The notes: a model not told the origin generated them from the sequence alone. 64,000 nt of DNA from Devosia ginsengisoli (GCF_024707105.1 NZ_JANQAJ010000006.1:620001-684000), one strand, 5' to 3'; numbered from the stretch's first letter, positions 7,641 through 18,709 are shown. Program-made: numbers and translations.

Positions 7641-8447
7641 ATGACGATCTGGATCTGCAAGACCTGTGGGGCGCAGCATGCGCCGAGCGCCAATCCGCCG
7701 GACCATTGCGCCATCTGTGACGACGAGCGGCAATATGTCGGCGCCGGTGGACAGGAATGGATCGACCGCGATTCCATCACCGCCAGCCATGCCAATGACT
7801 GGCGCGAGATCGAGCCGGGGCTTGCGGGTATTGGCCTGACGCCGACGATCGGCATTGGCCAGCGGGCTTTGCTGGTGCAGACGCCTGACGGCAATGTGTT
7901 GTGGGACTGCGTGCCCATGGTCGATGGCAAGACCGTCGACCGGATCAGGGCGCTGGGCGGACTCACGGCCATCACCTTCTCGCATCCGCATTTCTATACC
8001 GGCATGGTGGAATGGAGCGAGGCCCTCGGCGGCGTGCCGATCAAGCTGCCCGAGGCGGACCTGGACAATGTGATGCGGCCGAGTTCGCGGATCGAGCCGT
8101 GGAGCGGGGATGTGCTGGAGGTGCTGCCCGGCGTCACCGTGCATCGGCTGGGTGGGCATTTTACCGGCAGCAGCGTGCTGGAATGGACGGCGGGTGCCGG
8201 CGGCAAGGGGGCGATCCTGGTCGGCGATACGATCCAGGTGGCGCCCGACCCGAACTGGGTCAGCTTCATGCGCTCCTATCCCAACATGATCCCGCTGCCG
8301 GCGCGCGAGGTGCGGCGCATTGCCGACCGGGCGGCGGCTTTGCGCTTCGACCGCATCTATGGCGGCTGGTGGGACCGGGTGGTGCAGGCAAACGGCAAGG
8401 ATGTCGTGGCGCGGTCGGCAGCGCGATATATTCGGGCGTTGGAGTAG
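7641..8447 (+). CDS. Metallo-beta-lactamase-fold protein with N-terminal rubredoxin-like zinc ribbon
   Basis: 268 residues. The N-terminus has CKTC (Cys6, Cys9) and CAIC (Cys23, Cys26), a rubredoxin-type metal knot. The MBL-fold domain follows, with FSHPHFYTG in place of the canonical HxHxDH, then LGGHFTGSS and LVGDT. The degenerate first motif suggests altered metal ligation and a redox or non-hydrolytic role. The substrate is unknown. ATG 7641 has AAGGAG 7 nt upstream. Confidence 0.8.
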   Translation: MTIWICKTCGAQHAPSANPPDHCAICDDERQYVGAGGQEWIDRDSITASHANDWREIEPGLAGIGLTPTIGIGQRALLVQTPDGNVLWDCVPMVDGKTVDRIRALGGLTAITFSHPHFYTGMVEWSEALGGVPIKLPEADLDNVMRPSSRIEPWSGDVLEVLPGVTVHRLGGHFTGSSVLEWTAGAGGKGAILVGDTIQVAPDPNWVSFMRSYPNMIPLPAREVRRIADRAAALRFDRIYGGWWDRVVQANGKDVVARSAARYIRALE

Positions 8448-8490
8448 GGGGCTCTTTCCAGAGTGTTCCCAAGCTTCTCTGGCTCCCCGT

Positions 8491-8706
8491 CACCCCACCC
8501 TCAATCCCTCCCCATCAAGGGGAGGGAGGCGCCAGCGTTGAGGCCGGTGTTCATCGTCTCCCTCCCCCTTGTGGGGAGGGATTAAGGGTGGGGGTGTCGG
8601 GCCCGCCACGACTTCGGTGCCAGATGAAGCCTCGACACCCCCCTCCCCAGCTTTGCCAAGGCCCTGCGGCCAGGCGGCGCTACCCTCCCCTCAAGGGGGA
8701 GGGTGA
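8491..8706. repeat. REP-like palindrome cluster, family A copy 1
   Basis: Paired arms CCCCACCCTCAATCCCTCCCC and CCCTCCCC...TTAAGGGTGGGG, with internal GGGGAGGGAGGCGCCAG. A related second unit covers 8634-8706 (ACACCCCCCTCCCC...CTCAAGGGGGAGGGTG). The same sequence recurs at 26399-26530 and 61482-61590. It fills the gap between convergent genes. Confidence 0.75.
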
Positions 8707-8733
8707 GTAGGAGCCGAGACATCAGGTTTGAGG

Positions 8734-9891
8734 TTAAGCCGCCAAATCCGCGACTACGGCATCGAGCACCGGGAAACCTTTGTCGGTGACGCGGAGGTTG
8801 CCGTTGGGCAGGCTTTCGACGAAGCCGTAGCCCTTGAGGGCTTCGATCTGGGTCTTGGAAATCTGGCGGCCGGAAATGGCGGTGAAGCGGGCGGGGGAGA
8901 TACCTTCTTTGAGGCGTAGGCCCATGACGAGGAATTCATCGCCCTGCTCTTCCCAGGTGAGGACATCGTCCACCACCATGCCGTGGCCTGACGCCTTGAC
9001 CTTCTTCTGCCAGTCGAAGGGCATCTTTTCGGCGGCGGTGGCGTGGCGCTGGTTGTTGATCATGAGCCGGCCATGGGCGCCGGGACCGATGCCGGCATAT
9101 TCGCCATAGCGCCAATAGAGCATGTTGTGCCGCGACTCCTGGCCGGGACGGGCATGATTGGAAATCTCGTAGGCGGGCAGGCCGGCCGCCGATGTCAGCT
9201 CCTGCGTGATTTCGTAGAAATCGGCCGCCAGGTCTTCGTTGGGCATCTTGAGCTTGCCGGCCTGGTGCAGGTCGAAATAGCGCGTGCCCTGCTCGATGGT
9301 GAGCTGGTAGAGGCTGATATGGCCCTGGGCGAGCCAGAGGCCTTCCTTGAGCTCGTCTTCCCAATCTTCCAGCGTCTGTTTCGGACGGGCATAGATCAGG
9401 TCGAAGCTGGAGCGCTCGAAGACCGATTGCGCGATGCGCACGGCGGCGATGGCTTCATCCACCGTATGGCGGCGGCCCAGTTCGGCCAGCGGACCTTCGC
9501 GCAAAGATTGCACGCCGAGCGAGACGCGGTTGACGCCAGCGGCGCGATAGCCCTTGAAGCGGTCGACCTCGACGCTGGTCGGATTGGCTTCCAGCGTGAT
9601 TTCGGCATTGCGATCCATCGTCCAGTGTTTGGCGATGGCGTCCAGAATCCGTCCGGTCGATTGCGGGTTCATCAGCGACGGGGTGCCGCCACCGAAAAAC
9701 ACCGACTGCACGACGCGGCCCGGCGCCAGTTCGGCAGCCGTGGCGATTTCGCGCTCATAGGCGGCGACATAGTCGATCTCGTCGAAGGGGCCGCGATGGA
9801 CGTGGGAATTGAAGTCGCAATAAGGGCATTTGGACGCGCAGAACGGCCAATGCACGTAAACCCCGAACATGTCATTCGGGTTAGCGCTCAA
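8734..9891 (-). CDS. hemW: Radical SAM coproporphyrinogen III oxidase-like protein HemW
   Basis: 385 residues. The radical-SAM cluster motif CASKCPYC (CxxxCxxC) follows YVHWPF near the N-terminus, then FFGGGTPSL, NPTS and GVNRVSLGVQS, all HemW-type. HemW is related to HemN but is thought to act as a heme chaperone or heme transferase rather than the oxidase, so automatic 'hemN' naming should be treated with care. It overlaps the rdgB end by 11 bp. Confidence 0.88.
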   Translation of the reverse strand: MSANPNDMFGVYVHWPFCASKCPYCDFNSHVHRGPFDEIDYVAAYEREIATAAELAPGRVVQSVFFGGGTPSLMNPQSTGRILDAIAKHWTMDRNAEITLEANPTSVEVDRFKGYRAAGVNRVSLGVQSLREGPLAELGRRHTVDEAIAAVRIAQSVFERSSFDLIYARPKQTLEDWEDELKEGLWLAQGHISLYQLTIEQGTRYFDLHQAGKLKMPNEDLAADFYEITQELTSAAGLPAYEISNHARPGQESRHNMLYWRYGEYAGIGPGAHGRLMINNQRHATAAEKMPFDWQKKVKASGHGMVVDDVLTWEEQGDEFLVMGLRLKEGISPARFTAISGRQISKTQIEALKGYGFVESLPNGNLRVTDKGFPVLDAVVADLAA

Positions 9892-10522
9892 TCTGACCCT
9901 CCACGAATTTGGCGAAGGACCGGGCGCGGTGGCTCAGGCCCTGCTGGCCGGGGGACCAGGAATGCTTCATTTCCGGCGGCATCTGGCCGAAGGTGATGTC
10001 GTAGCCATCGGGCATGAACATGGGATCGTAGCCATGGCCGCGTTCGCCACGCGGCGGCCAGACCAAAGTACCGGGGCAGACGCCGTGATAGATGACGTCG
10101 CGCCCATCAGGATGGGCGAGGCAGAGCGTGGCGTTGAACGCGGCGCGGCGGCGCGAGGGCTCGGTGGCATTGGCTGCCTGCAGCGCATCTTCCACACGCT
10201 TCATGGCGCGGTTGAAATCGCGCGGCACGCCGGCCCAGTCGGCGGTATAGACGCCGGGATCGCCATTGAGCGCATCGACGCAGAGGCCGGAATCGTCCGA
10301 CAGCGCCAGCATGCCGGAGGCATGGGCGGCGGCATGGGCCTTGAGGCGGGCATTCTCGGCAAAGGTGGTGCCGGTTTCCTCGGGCTCGGGCAGGCCGAGC
10401 TCGCCGGCCGAGACCAGTTCGAGGCCAAAGGGCTCGAACAGCTCCTGGAATTCCTTCAGCTTGCCGGCATTGTGGGTGGCCAGGACGAGGCGGTCACCTT
10501 CGCGGAGACGGGGGATGCTCAT
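9881..10522 (-). CDS. rdgB: Non-canonical purine NTP pyrophosphatase (RdgB/HAM1)
   Basis: 213 residues. Hydrolyses ITP, dITP and XTP to monophosphates, keeping damaged purines out of nucleic acids. Signatures: VLATHNAGKLKEF (substrate loop), DDSGLCVDALNG, and YDPMFMPDG near the C-terminus. Starts MSIPRLREGDRLV. Co-directional with hemW downstream and rph upstream; the rph-rdgB-hemW order is common in alphaproteobacteria, but here a REP pair separates rph from rdgB. Confidence 0.95.
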   Translation of the reverse strand: MSIPRLREGDRLVLATHNAGKLKEFQELFEPFGLELVSAGELGLPEPEETGTTFAENARLKAHAAAHASGMLALSDDSGLCVDALNGDPGVYTADWAGVPRDFNRAMKRVEDALQAANATEPSRRRAAFNATLCLAHPDGRDVIYHGVCPGTLVWPPRGERGHGYDPMFMPDGYDITFGQMPPEMKHSWSPGQQGLSHRARSFAKFVEGQIER

Positions 10523-10582
10523 CTGCTTCCCTCCAGCGCGCGGCGAATATCTTGCCAGATGACACAGTCGTTCGGCGAAAAG

Positions 10583-10710
10583 GCCCCCTCATCCGCCCTT
10601 CGTGCACCTTCTCCCGCGAGGGGAGAAGGGGACACCGCGTGTACGGAAGCCACAGAACCACCCTTCTCCCCTCGCGGGAGAAGGTGGCGCGTAGCGCCGG
10701 ATGAGGGGTT
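10583..10710. repeat. Large palindrome, REP family D, between rdgB and rph
   Basis: Outer arms CCCCCTCATCCG / CGGATGAGGGG and inner arms CACCTTCTCCCGCGAGGGG / CCCCTCGCGGGAGAAGGTG enclose about 40 bp. This is the widespread 'CCCTCATCCG...CTTCTCCC' palindrome of proteobacteria. It may form a long hairpin in the rph-rdgB transcript. Confidence 0.75.
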
Positions 10711-10726
10711 TTCTTGCCGAAAAACA

Positions 10727-11443
10727 TCATGCTTCCAGCGCCGCCTGTTGCATCAGGGTCAGTTCGCCGATGCCGGATTCGGCCAGGGCCATGAGGCTGT
10801 TCAATTCTTCGCGCGAAAACGGGACCTGCTCGGCGGTGCCCTGGATTTCGACGAACTTGCCCGAGCCGGTCATGACGAAATTGGCGTCGGTATGGGCTTC
10901 GACATCTTCGAGATAGTCGAGATCGAGCACCGGGGCGCCGCGATAGATGCCGCAGGAGACGGCGGCGACCGAATCGCGCAGGGCCTTGCCCTTGGTCAGC
11001 TTGCGCTCGTCCATCCACTTGATCGCATCGGCCAGGGCCACATAGGCCCCCGATATCGAGGCGGTACGGGTGCCGCCATCGGCTTCGAGCACATCGCAAT
11101 CCACGGTGATCTGGTTTTCGCCCAGAAGCTGCATATCGACCACGGCGCGGAGCGAGCGGCCGATGAGGCGCTGGATTTCCTGGGTGCGGCCGGATTGCTT
11201 GCCGGCCGTGGCTTCGCGGCGGGTGCGCGAGCCGGTGGCGCGGGGCAGCATGCCATATTCGGCGGTAACCCAGCCCTGGCCCTTGCCGCGCAGCCAGCCG
11301 GGCAGGCTGGTTTCGACCGAGGCGGTGACCAGCACCTTGGTATTGCCGAAGCTGACGAGGCAGGAGCCCTCCGCCTTCTGGGCGACATTGCGCTCAAACG
11401 TCACGGGACGCATCTGGTTGGGCTCACGTCCGGAAGGGCGCAT
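10727..11443 (-). CDS. rph: Ribonuclease PH
   Basis: 238 residues, a phosphorolytic 3'-5' exoribonuclease that trims tRNA 3' ends. Signature: [19 protein letters not shown], then [34 protein letters not shown], and [22 protein letters not shown] strand (here [14 protein letters not shown]). Full length. It is divergent from hrcA, with a CtrA box in the shared intergenic region. Confidence 0.95.
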   Translation of the reverse strand: MRPSGREPNQMRPVTFERNVAQKAEGSCLVSFGNTKVLVTASVETSLPGWLRGKGQGWVTAEYGMLPRATGSRTRREATAGKQSGRTQEIQRLIGRSLRAVVDMQLLGENQITVDCDVLEADGGTRTASISGAYVALADAIKWMDERKLTKGKALRDSVAAVSCGIYRGAPVLDLDYLEDVEAHTDANFVMTGSGKFVEIQGTAEQVPFSREELNSLMALAESGIGELTLMQQAALEA

Positions 11444-11466
11444 CGGGTATCCGTCAGAAATTGCAG

Positions 11467-11483
11467 TTAACCGCCTCTTAACC
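11467..11483. promoter_or_regulatory. Perfect CtrA-type box between rph and hrcA
   Basis: TTAA (11467-11470), seven bases, TTAAC (11478-11482). It lies 24 nt upstream of the rph start and about 100 nt upstream of hrcA, so either or both could be controlled. No CIRCE element is present in this gap. Confidence 0.55.
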
Positions 11484-11583
11484 CTAGCCGGGCCGGCTCA
11501 CAAGCCGCGGGTGCTTGGCTGATGGCTGCAATGCGCTTAAATGAGGTTGCACGGTTAAAGCGGACGATTTTATCGAACTCCCC

Positions 11584-12661
11584 ATGGTCAGACCGCCGGA
11601 AGACTTCCTGAGCGTGCTCAATGCGCGCAGCCAGGACATTTTCAAGAAGATCGTCGAGCGGTATCTGGACACCGGATCGCCGGTGGGATCGCGTGACCTT
11701 TCCCGCATGCTGCAGGTGGGGCTGTCGCCCGCCTCGGTGCGCAATGTGATGGCCGATCTCGAGGATCTCGGGCTGATCGCCGCGCCCCATACCTCGGCCG
11801 GGCGGGCGCCGACGCAGGAGGGGTTGCGGTTTTTCGTCGATGCCATGCTGGAAGTGGGCGCCGTCAACGAGAGCGAGCGCAGCCAGATCGCCCAGAGCAT
11901 CGAGGGGCAGCATCGCGGGCAGGTGGAGGATGTTCTCATAGAGGCCAGCCAGTTGCTGAGCGGGCTGAGCCAGGGCGCGGGCGTGGTCATCGCCAGCAAG
12001 GCCGATATCATTTTGCGGCATATCGAATTCGTGCGGCTGGACGCCACGCGGGCCATGGCCATCCTGGTGGGGCAGGACGGGCAGGTGGAAAACCGCATCA
12101 TGGACATTCCGCCCGGCCTCACCGCCTCTGATCTGACCCAGGCGGGCAATTACCTGGCCCATCACGTGGTCGGCCGCACCATTGCCGAGGCGCGCAAGGC
12201 GCTGGCTGCGCTGCGGGCCGAGCAGCGGGCCGAACTGGACGAATTGACGCAGAAGCTGGTGGATGCCGGCATTGCCACGCTGGCGCAGGCTTCTCCGGCC
12301 AGCCAGCCGACGGTGATCGTGCGCGGAAGGGCCAACCTCATCAACGACGCCATGGCGAGCGACGACCTGCTGCGCATGCGGCAACTGTTTGACGCGCTGG
12401 AAAGCAAGGATGGATTGCTGGACCTGCTCGGCGACGCGGAGAAAGCCGAGGGGAGTGCGCATCTTCATCGGCTCGGAAAACAAGCTGTTTTCGCTGTCGG
12501 GGTCTTCGGTGATCCTCAGCCCCTACAAGGATGCCAATGACAAGGTAGTGGGCGTGCTGGGGGTGATCGGGCCGACGCGGCTCAACTATGCGCGCATCGT
12601 GCCTGTCGTGGATTATACCGCCAATGTGATCAGCGCGATGATGGCGCGGAAGCGGCCCTAA
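11584..12661 (+). CDS. hrcA: Heat-inducible transcription repressor HrcA (frameshifted as read)
   Basis: Represses chaperonin genes by binding CIRCE operators. N-terminal winged helix is visible ([38 protein letters not shown]), then the GAF-like dimer domain. At 12450-12453 a run of four G (three expected) shifts the frame after AEKAEG. Translation resumes in the next frame with [18 protein letters not shown] and ends ARKRP at 12661. Joined, the protein has about 358 residues, normal for HrcA. A real mutation is possible; a base-call error is more likely given three similar cases in the window. Followed directly by grpE. Confidence 0.9.
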
Positions 12662-12672
12662 GTCGCGTCAGG

Positions 12673-12701
12673 CTTGAAATGCGTGCCGCTTTGGCCGATA
12701 T
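12673..12701 (+). promoter_or_regulatory. Candidate sigma-32 heat-shock promoter of grpE
   Basis: CTTGAAA (12673-12679) and CCGATAT (12695-12701) with 15 nt between them, close to the alphaproteobacterial RpoH pattern CTTGAAA-N13-17-CCnATnT. It starts just after the hrcA stop and about 60 nt before the grpE start. Confidence 0.5.
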
Positions 12702-12735
12702 CCGGCACAAATCTCAAAACTTGCGGAACAGAACA

Positions 12736-13317
12736 ATGATGAGCGACGAGAACGCCGCCCCGGACGAAAACCCTGAAGTCGAAAACCCGGCCGAGCCGGA
12801 GATCGATCCCGTTGAGGCGCTGCGGGCCGAAAATGCCGAACTCAAGGATCGCGTGCTGCGGACCATCGCGGAGATGGAAAACCTGCGCAAGCGCACCGAG
12901 CGCGATGTCAACGATACGCGCAGCTACGCCATTTCCGGCTTTGCCCGCGACATGCTGAGCGCCACCGATGCGCTGAGCCGCGCATTGGTCATGCTGCCGG
13001 CGGAGGCGCGCGAAAACGGCGACGCCACGACCAAGAGCCTGATCGAGGGTATCGAACTGGCCGAGCGCGAAATGCAGCGCCTGCTGGCCAAGCATGGCGT
13101 GACGCCGATCGAGGCCGAGGGGCAGAAATTCGATCCGCACAAGCACCAGGCCATGTTCGAAGTGCCCGATCCGAGCAAGCCGGAAGGTACGGTAGTGCAG
13201 GTGGTGCAGGCCGGGTTCGCCATCGGCGACCGGGTTTTGCGCCCGGCCATGGTCGGTGTTGCCAAGGGCGGCCCGAGCCAGGCGCCGGTCGATGAGGCCG
13301 TGGACAAGAGCGCGTAA
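12736..13317 (+). CDS. grpE: Nucleotide exchange factor GrpE
   Basis: 193 residues from the tandem ATGATG at 12736. Releases ADP from DnaK. Acidic N-terminus ([17 protein letters not shown]), long coiled coil (residues about 35-90, containing [15 protein letters not shown]) and the C-terminal beta domain with [15 protein letters not shown] and [23 protein letters not shown]. Follows hrcA; dnaK is about 3.4 kb downstream rather than adjacent. Confidence 0.96.
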   Translation: MMSDENAAPDENPEVENPAEPEIDPVEALRAENAELKDRVLRTIAEMENLRKRTERDVNDTRSYAISGFARDMLSATDALSRALVMLPAEARENGDATTKSLIEGIELAEREMQRLLAKHGVTPIEAEGQKFDPHKHQAMFEVPDPSKPEGTVVQVVQAGFAIGDRVLRPAMVGVAKGGPSQAPVDEAVDKSA

Positions 13318-13359
13318 GGCTTTCTGGCCTGCCATTCGGCCATAGGCGGCGGCCTCGAA

Positions 13360-13373
13360 GTTTCACGTGAATC
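13360..13373 (+). promoter_or_regulatory. parS: Near-parS site after grpE
   Basis: GTTTCACGTGAATC, 13/14 to the parS core, preceded by CGAA and running directly into the grpE terminator stem. Intergenic. Confidence 0.5.
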
Positions 13374-13394
13374 CCCGCGCGAGCGGGGATTTTT
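13373..13394 (+). terminator. Rho-independent terminator of grpE
   Basis: Stem CCCCGC / GCGGGG with GCGA loop, then A and TTTTT. Positioned 55 nt after the grpE stop; its first base is the last base of a near-parS site. Confidence 0.75.
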
Positions 13395-13414
13395 CGTTTG
13401 GGGAATATTGGGCC

Positions 13415-13535
13415 ACGCCCTCGTGGTTCGAGGCGCTAAAGAAGCGCACCTCACCATGAGGGCTACTGAAATACCGCGCTACAAGTAGCCTCATGGTGAG
13501 GCGGGAGCGCAGCGACCCTCGAACCACGAGGGCGT
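13415..13535. repeat. 120-bp imperfect palindrome, REP family B copy 1
   Basis: Arms at 13415-13467 (CCTCGTGGTTCGAGG, then CCTCACCATGAGGGCTACT) and 13484-13535 (AGTAGCCTCATGGTGAGG, then CCTCGAACCACGAGGGCGT). Related single or double units occur at 24735-24821 and 44464-44543. It separates grpE and pncA, which converge. Confidence 0.75.
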
Positions 13536-13544
13536 AGCACGGAG

Positions 13545-14180
13545 CTACCCCAATATGTCCGTGCTCATCACCCGCTCCACGCCAGCTTCCGCCATATCGG
13601 CCCAAGCCTTGGCGAGGCTCCCGGCATTGTCGATGGCGCGCGTCGCGTCTTCGATGACGGTCACGTCGAAGCCACCGGCGGCGCCGTCTATGGCGGTCCA
13701 GCCGACGCAGAAGTCGGTGGCGAGGCCCACGATATAAAGCCGGTCGACATCGCGTTCGTTCAGATAGCCGGCCAGGCCGGTCAGGGTTTCGCGGTCGGCT
13801 TCCTGGAAGCCGGAATAGGAATCGATAAGGCGGTTATAGCCCTTGCGGATGATGAGCTGGCCGTGGGGGATGTCGAGATCATCGGAGAGTTCGGCGCCGC
13901 GGGTGTTCCACATGCAGTGATCGGGCCAGAGGACCTGGCTGCCATACGGCAGGTCCACGGTCTCGAACGGGGTCTTGCCGGGATGCTGGCTGGCGAAGGA
14001 GATGTGGTCCGCCGGGTGCCAGTCCTGGGTCAGGACGACATTGGTGAAGCGTCTGGCCAGCGTATTGATTAGCGGCACGATTTCGTCGCCGCCGGATACG
14101 GCGAGACTCCCGCCGGGCAGGAAATCGTATTGCATGTCGACGACGACCAGCACATCGGTCGGCCTGATTTCGATGGTCAT
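13545..14180 (-). CDS. pncA: Nicotinamidase
   Basis: 211 residues from ATG 14180 (MTIEIRPTD), chosen over an upstream start because AAGGAG precedes it. Deamidates nicotinamide to nicotinate for NAD salvage. Motifs: VVDMQYDFLPGG (catalytic Asp), QDWHPADHISFAS (metal-binding Asp/His), WPDHC and ATDFCVGWT (catalytic Cys). Starts 2 nt after the pabBC stop, so probably co-transcribed with it. Confidence 0.92.
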   Translation of the reverse strand: MTIEIRPTDVLVVVDMQYDFLPGGSLAVSGGDEIVPLINTLARRFTNVVLTQDWHPADHISFASQHPGKTPFETVDLPYGSQVLWPDHCMWNTRGAELSDDLDIPHGQLIIRKGYNRLIDSYSGFQEADRETLTGLAGYLNERDVDRLYIVGLATDFCVGWTAIDGAAGGFDVTVIEDATRAIDNAGSLAKAWADMAEAGVERVMSTDILG

Positions 14181-14182
14181 GC

Positions 14183-15949
14183 TCACTCCTTTACCCATTC
14201 GGCGCGGATGAGGCCGCGTACGGAATTGCCCAGCCAGATTGCCTCGGCGGCTTCGAGATCGGCAAGGGTCAGGATCTGCTCTTCAGCCTTGCCCGTAGCG
14301 ATGAGCTCGGCGCGCAGCGTGCCAGGGAGGAGGCCGGAGGACAAAGGTGGGGTGAGCAGTTTGCCGTCACGTTCGATGAAGAGATTGGTGATCGAGCCTT
14401 CGGTAAGTTCGCCGCGCTCATTGAGGAAGAGGACTTCGTCCACGCCACGGGCGGCATGGGCCTGCTGGCGGGGAGTGTCGTAGAAAGCGCGATTGGTGGT
14501 CTTGTGCATGAGCCAGAGGCTTTGCGAATCCAGCCTTTCCGGGGCGATGGAAAAGCGGAAGACCGGCGGATTGGGCGGCAGCGGAACGGCGGTGATGGCC
14601 GGGCCTGATGCATCGAGCGTCAAGCGGACGCGCATGGTGTCGGCGGGGAAGGATTGCGATTCCAGCAGGGCACCAATCGCCGCGCGATCAAAGGGCAAGG
14701 TGAAATAGGCTGATGAAGCCGCCATGCGATCGAGGTGCCGGTCGAGCAGGGAATAGCCGCCCGTCCGCTCCCAGAGCAGGGTTTCGATCAGGGTGACCGG
14801 TTCGGCCGGGGTGGTGAAGAAAGCCATCTTGAGCAGAGCCTCGCGATATTCGTCGGCGGCAACGCTGTCGGCGACGATGCCGCCGCCAATGCCGATTTCG
14901 CCATTGCCTTCATTGTCGATGACAGCGGTGCGGATGGCGACATTGAGGGTCAGATCGCCGTCGGGGGCGAAATGGCCGATGGAGCCGGTATAGACGCCAC
15001 GCGGGCCGACTTCGACCTGGTGGATAATTTCCATGGCGCGCAGCTTGGGCGCGCCGGTGATGGAGCCGCAGGGGAAGAGATTGGCCAGCAGATCTGACGT
15101 GGTGATGCCAGGGCGGCGCTTGGCCGATATGCCCGAGGTCATGGTGTGGAGCGTCGAATAGGTTTCTACCGTGAAGAGGTCGGTGACCCTGACCGAGCCG
15201 ATGTCGGCGACGCGGCCGAGATCGTTGCGCAGCAGATCGACGATCATCAGGTTCTCGGCGCGGTTCTTTTCGTCGCTGGCCAGGGCGGCGCGACCGGCCT
15301 CGTCCTCAGCCAGGGTGCGGCCGCGCTTCAGCGTGCCCTTCATCGGGCGGGCGGCGAGCCTGCCGGCGCGGCTGGACACGAAGAGTTCGGGCGAGCGGGA
15401 CAGTATCCACTGGCTGCCGGTATTGACCAGCGCGCCATAGGCGACGGGCTGCTTGCGCACCAAGTCGCGATAAAGCGCCAGCGGGTCGCCTTCGAGGCGG
15501 AAGCCGGCCTTGAAGGTGAGATTGACCTGATAGGTGTCGCCGGCTGAGATCAACGCCTTAACCGTGTCGAAGGCCCGGCCATAGGTGGCTTCATCCATGC
15601 GGGGGGCGATATCGAGCGCCACGCCGGTGCCGGCGCCGGCTAGGCGGGTTTCCACCTCGGCGGCGGTCAGACGTTCGGGCGCGTGGTAGAGGCCGAGCCA
15701 GAGCAGGGGCGTCGGGCCGGGCGGGGGCAGGAATGGGGCCAGCCGCTCCTCGAAGAGGAAGCCCAGTTCATAGGCAAGGAAGCCGGCGGCATGGAGGCCG
15801 GCTGCATTCGCAGCTTCGAGCCGGCGCAGGGCGGCGTAGGCCCCTTCCGCGTCATGGACGACGAGGATATCGCGCGGCTCGGTGAACAACAGATTCTCCC
15901 CCGATGGGGCGAGCGTATCGTGCAGCAGGACTGAGCCGGGGGCGAACAT
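14183..15949 (-). CDS. Bifunctional aminodeoxychorismate synthase component I / 4-amino-4-deoxychorismate lyase
   Basis: 588 residues. The N-terminal two thirds is a chorismate-binding PabB domain (RPMKGTLKRG with catalytic Lys, NLMIVDLLRNDLGR, LFPCGSITGAPK). The C-terminal third is a PLP-dependent PabC-type aminotransferase-IV fold domain (FLNERGELTEGSITNLFI, LLPGTLR). Together they convert chorismate plus glutamine-derived ammonia to p-aminobenzoate and pyruvate for folate synthesis. The fusion is known in several bacteria. Confidence 0.9.
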   Translation of the reverse strand: MFAPGSVLLHDTLAPSGENLLFTEPRDILVVHDAEGAYAALRRLEAANAAGLHAAGFLAYELGFLFEERLAPFLPPPGPTPLLWLGLYHAPERLTAAEVETRLAGAGTGVALDIAPRMDEATYGRAFDTVKALISAGDTYQVNLTFKAGFRLEGDPLALYRDLVRKQPVAYGALVNTGSQWILSRSPELFVSSRAGRLAARPMKGTLKRGRTLAEDEAGRAALASDEKNRAENLMIVDLLRNDLGRVADIGSVRVTDLFTVETYSTLHTMTSGISAKRRPGITTSDLLANLFPCGSITGAPKLRAMEIIHQVEVGPRGVYTGSIGHFAPDGDLTLNVAIRTAVIDNEGNGEIGIGGGIVADSVAADEYREALLKMAFFTTPAEPVTLIETLLWERTGGYSLLDRHLDRMAASSAYFTLPFDRAAIGALLESQSFPADTMRVRLTLDASGPAITAVPLPPNPPVFRFSIAPERLDSQSLWLMHKTTNRAFYDTPRQQAHAARGVDEVLFLNERGELTEGSITNLFIERDGKLLTPPLSSGLLPGTLRAELIATGKAEEQILTLADLEAAEAIWLGNSVRGLIRAEWVKE

Positions 15950-16110
15950 GCCTGCGCTTCTAGAGCATTTCGGGGTCGGGGTGGAACAGGGAAGTGATGG
16001 CGCACTGCCTCAACCCGCCCCCATGAACAGGGGTTGGAGGGTAATTCGCCCGGAGGCAAATTTCGCCGGTCGGCCGCGGGATGCAAGGCCGGTCATCTGG
16101 GGACGCAGTC

Positions 16111-16443
16111 ATGAAGACGATCATCAGGGGTGGCGCTGCCGCATTGGTGCTGCTGGGCAGCGCCTTGCCCGTGGCAGCCGAGGACATCTATTTCACGCTC
16201 TACAACGAGAGCAACCGCTCGCTGCACTATTTCTATGCCAGCCCGTCGGCCTCGACGCGCTGGGGGCCGGACCTGCTGCGCGGCGGCCATACCTTGCGGG
16301 CCGGCTACAACGGCACGGTCACCATCGCCGATGGTTCGACCGAGTGCTATTACGACTTCAAGTTCATCATGGCCGACCGCAGCGAGACGGTCGTGAATGA
16401 CATCAATATCTGCGACCTGGGCAGCTACACGATCTACGACTGA
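16111..16443 (+). CDS. Small secreted hypothetical protein (110 aa)
   Basis: Signal peptide at residues 1-23 (MKTIIRGGAAALVLLG, then cleavage after VAA), followed by EDIYFTLYNESNRSLHYFYASPS. Two Cys in the mature part (TECYYDF and NICDLG) could form a disulfide. The mature sequence looks like a small beta-rich periplasmic protein. Start 16111 preferred over 16081 because the signal peptide begins there. Family not recognised. Confidence 0.6.
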   Translation: MKTIIRGGAAALVLLGSALPVAAEDIYFTLYNESNRSLHYFYASPSASTRWGPDLLRGGHTLRAGYNGTVTIADGSTECYYDFKFIMADRSETVVNDINICDLGSYTIYD

Positions 16444-16531
16444 GCAGCCTGCCGGCGGTCTGGCCGCACATCGGCAGCAAGGGGCACCGTTCCGGCCGGA
16501 GCGGTGCCGCTGCTTTTGGCGCAGGGAAGCG

Positions 16532-16561
16532 CTTGAAGCGACCGGGCCACCCCCCTATATA
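16532..16561 (+). promoter_or_regulatory. Candidate sigma-32 heat-shock promoter of dnaK
   Basis: CTTGAA (16532-16537), 13-nt spacer, then CCCCCTATATA (16551-16561). This fits the RpoH consensus CTTGAAA...CCCCATnT. It gives a leader of about 110 nt before the dnaK ATG. Confidence 0.6.
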
Positions 16562-16677
16562 GCCAGCAAGCCCAGCAATGGGCGCATTCCAGTTGCAAGG
16601 AACCCGGCCGTGATGGCCACGGGGCTGCCTCGCGAGAGGGGTTCCACCATGGGTTTGCTGAAAGAGAGGCTAGAGTA

Positions 16678-18595
<1,918 letters not shown>

Positions 18596-18617
18596 AACTT
18601 CTTCCAGGCAGATTGCA

Positions 18618-18645
18618 GGGGTCCGGCGCGCGCCGGGCCCCTTTT
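18618..18645 (+). terminator. Rho-independent terminator of dnaK
   Basis: Stem GGGGTCCGGC / GCCGGGCCCC around a GCGC loop, followed by TTTT; 22 nt after the dnaK stop. Confidence 0.8.
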
Positions 18646-18709
18646 CGTTGTCGGCATGAGGGGCATGGATTAGGATCGGCCACCGCGACAACAACGCCAC
18701 GGCCCAGCT

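Noticed and set aside
9043..9996. 317-aa frame opposite hemW
   Set aside because: Shadow of the well-supported hemW gene; composition is Val/Ala/Gly-rich without motifs.
11467..12483. 338-aa frame opposite hrcA
   Set aside because: Antisense shadow of hrcA; it lacks motifs and overlaps the rph-hrcA promoter region.
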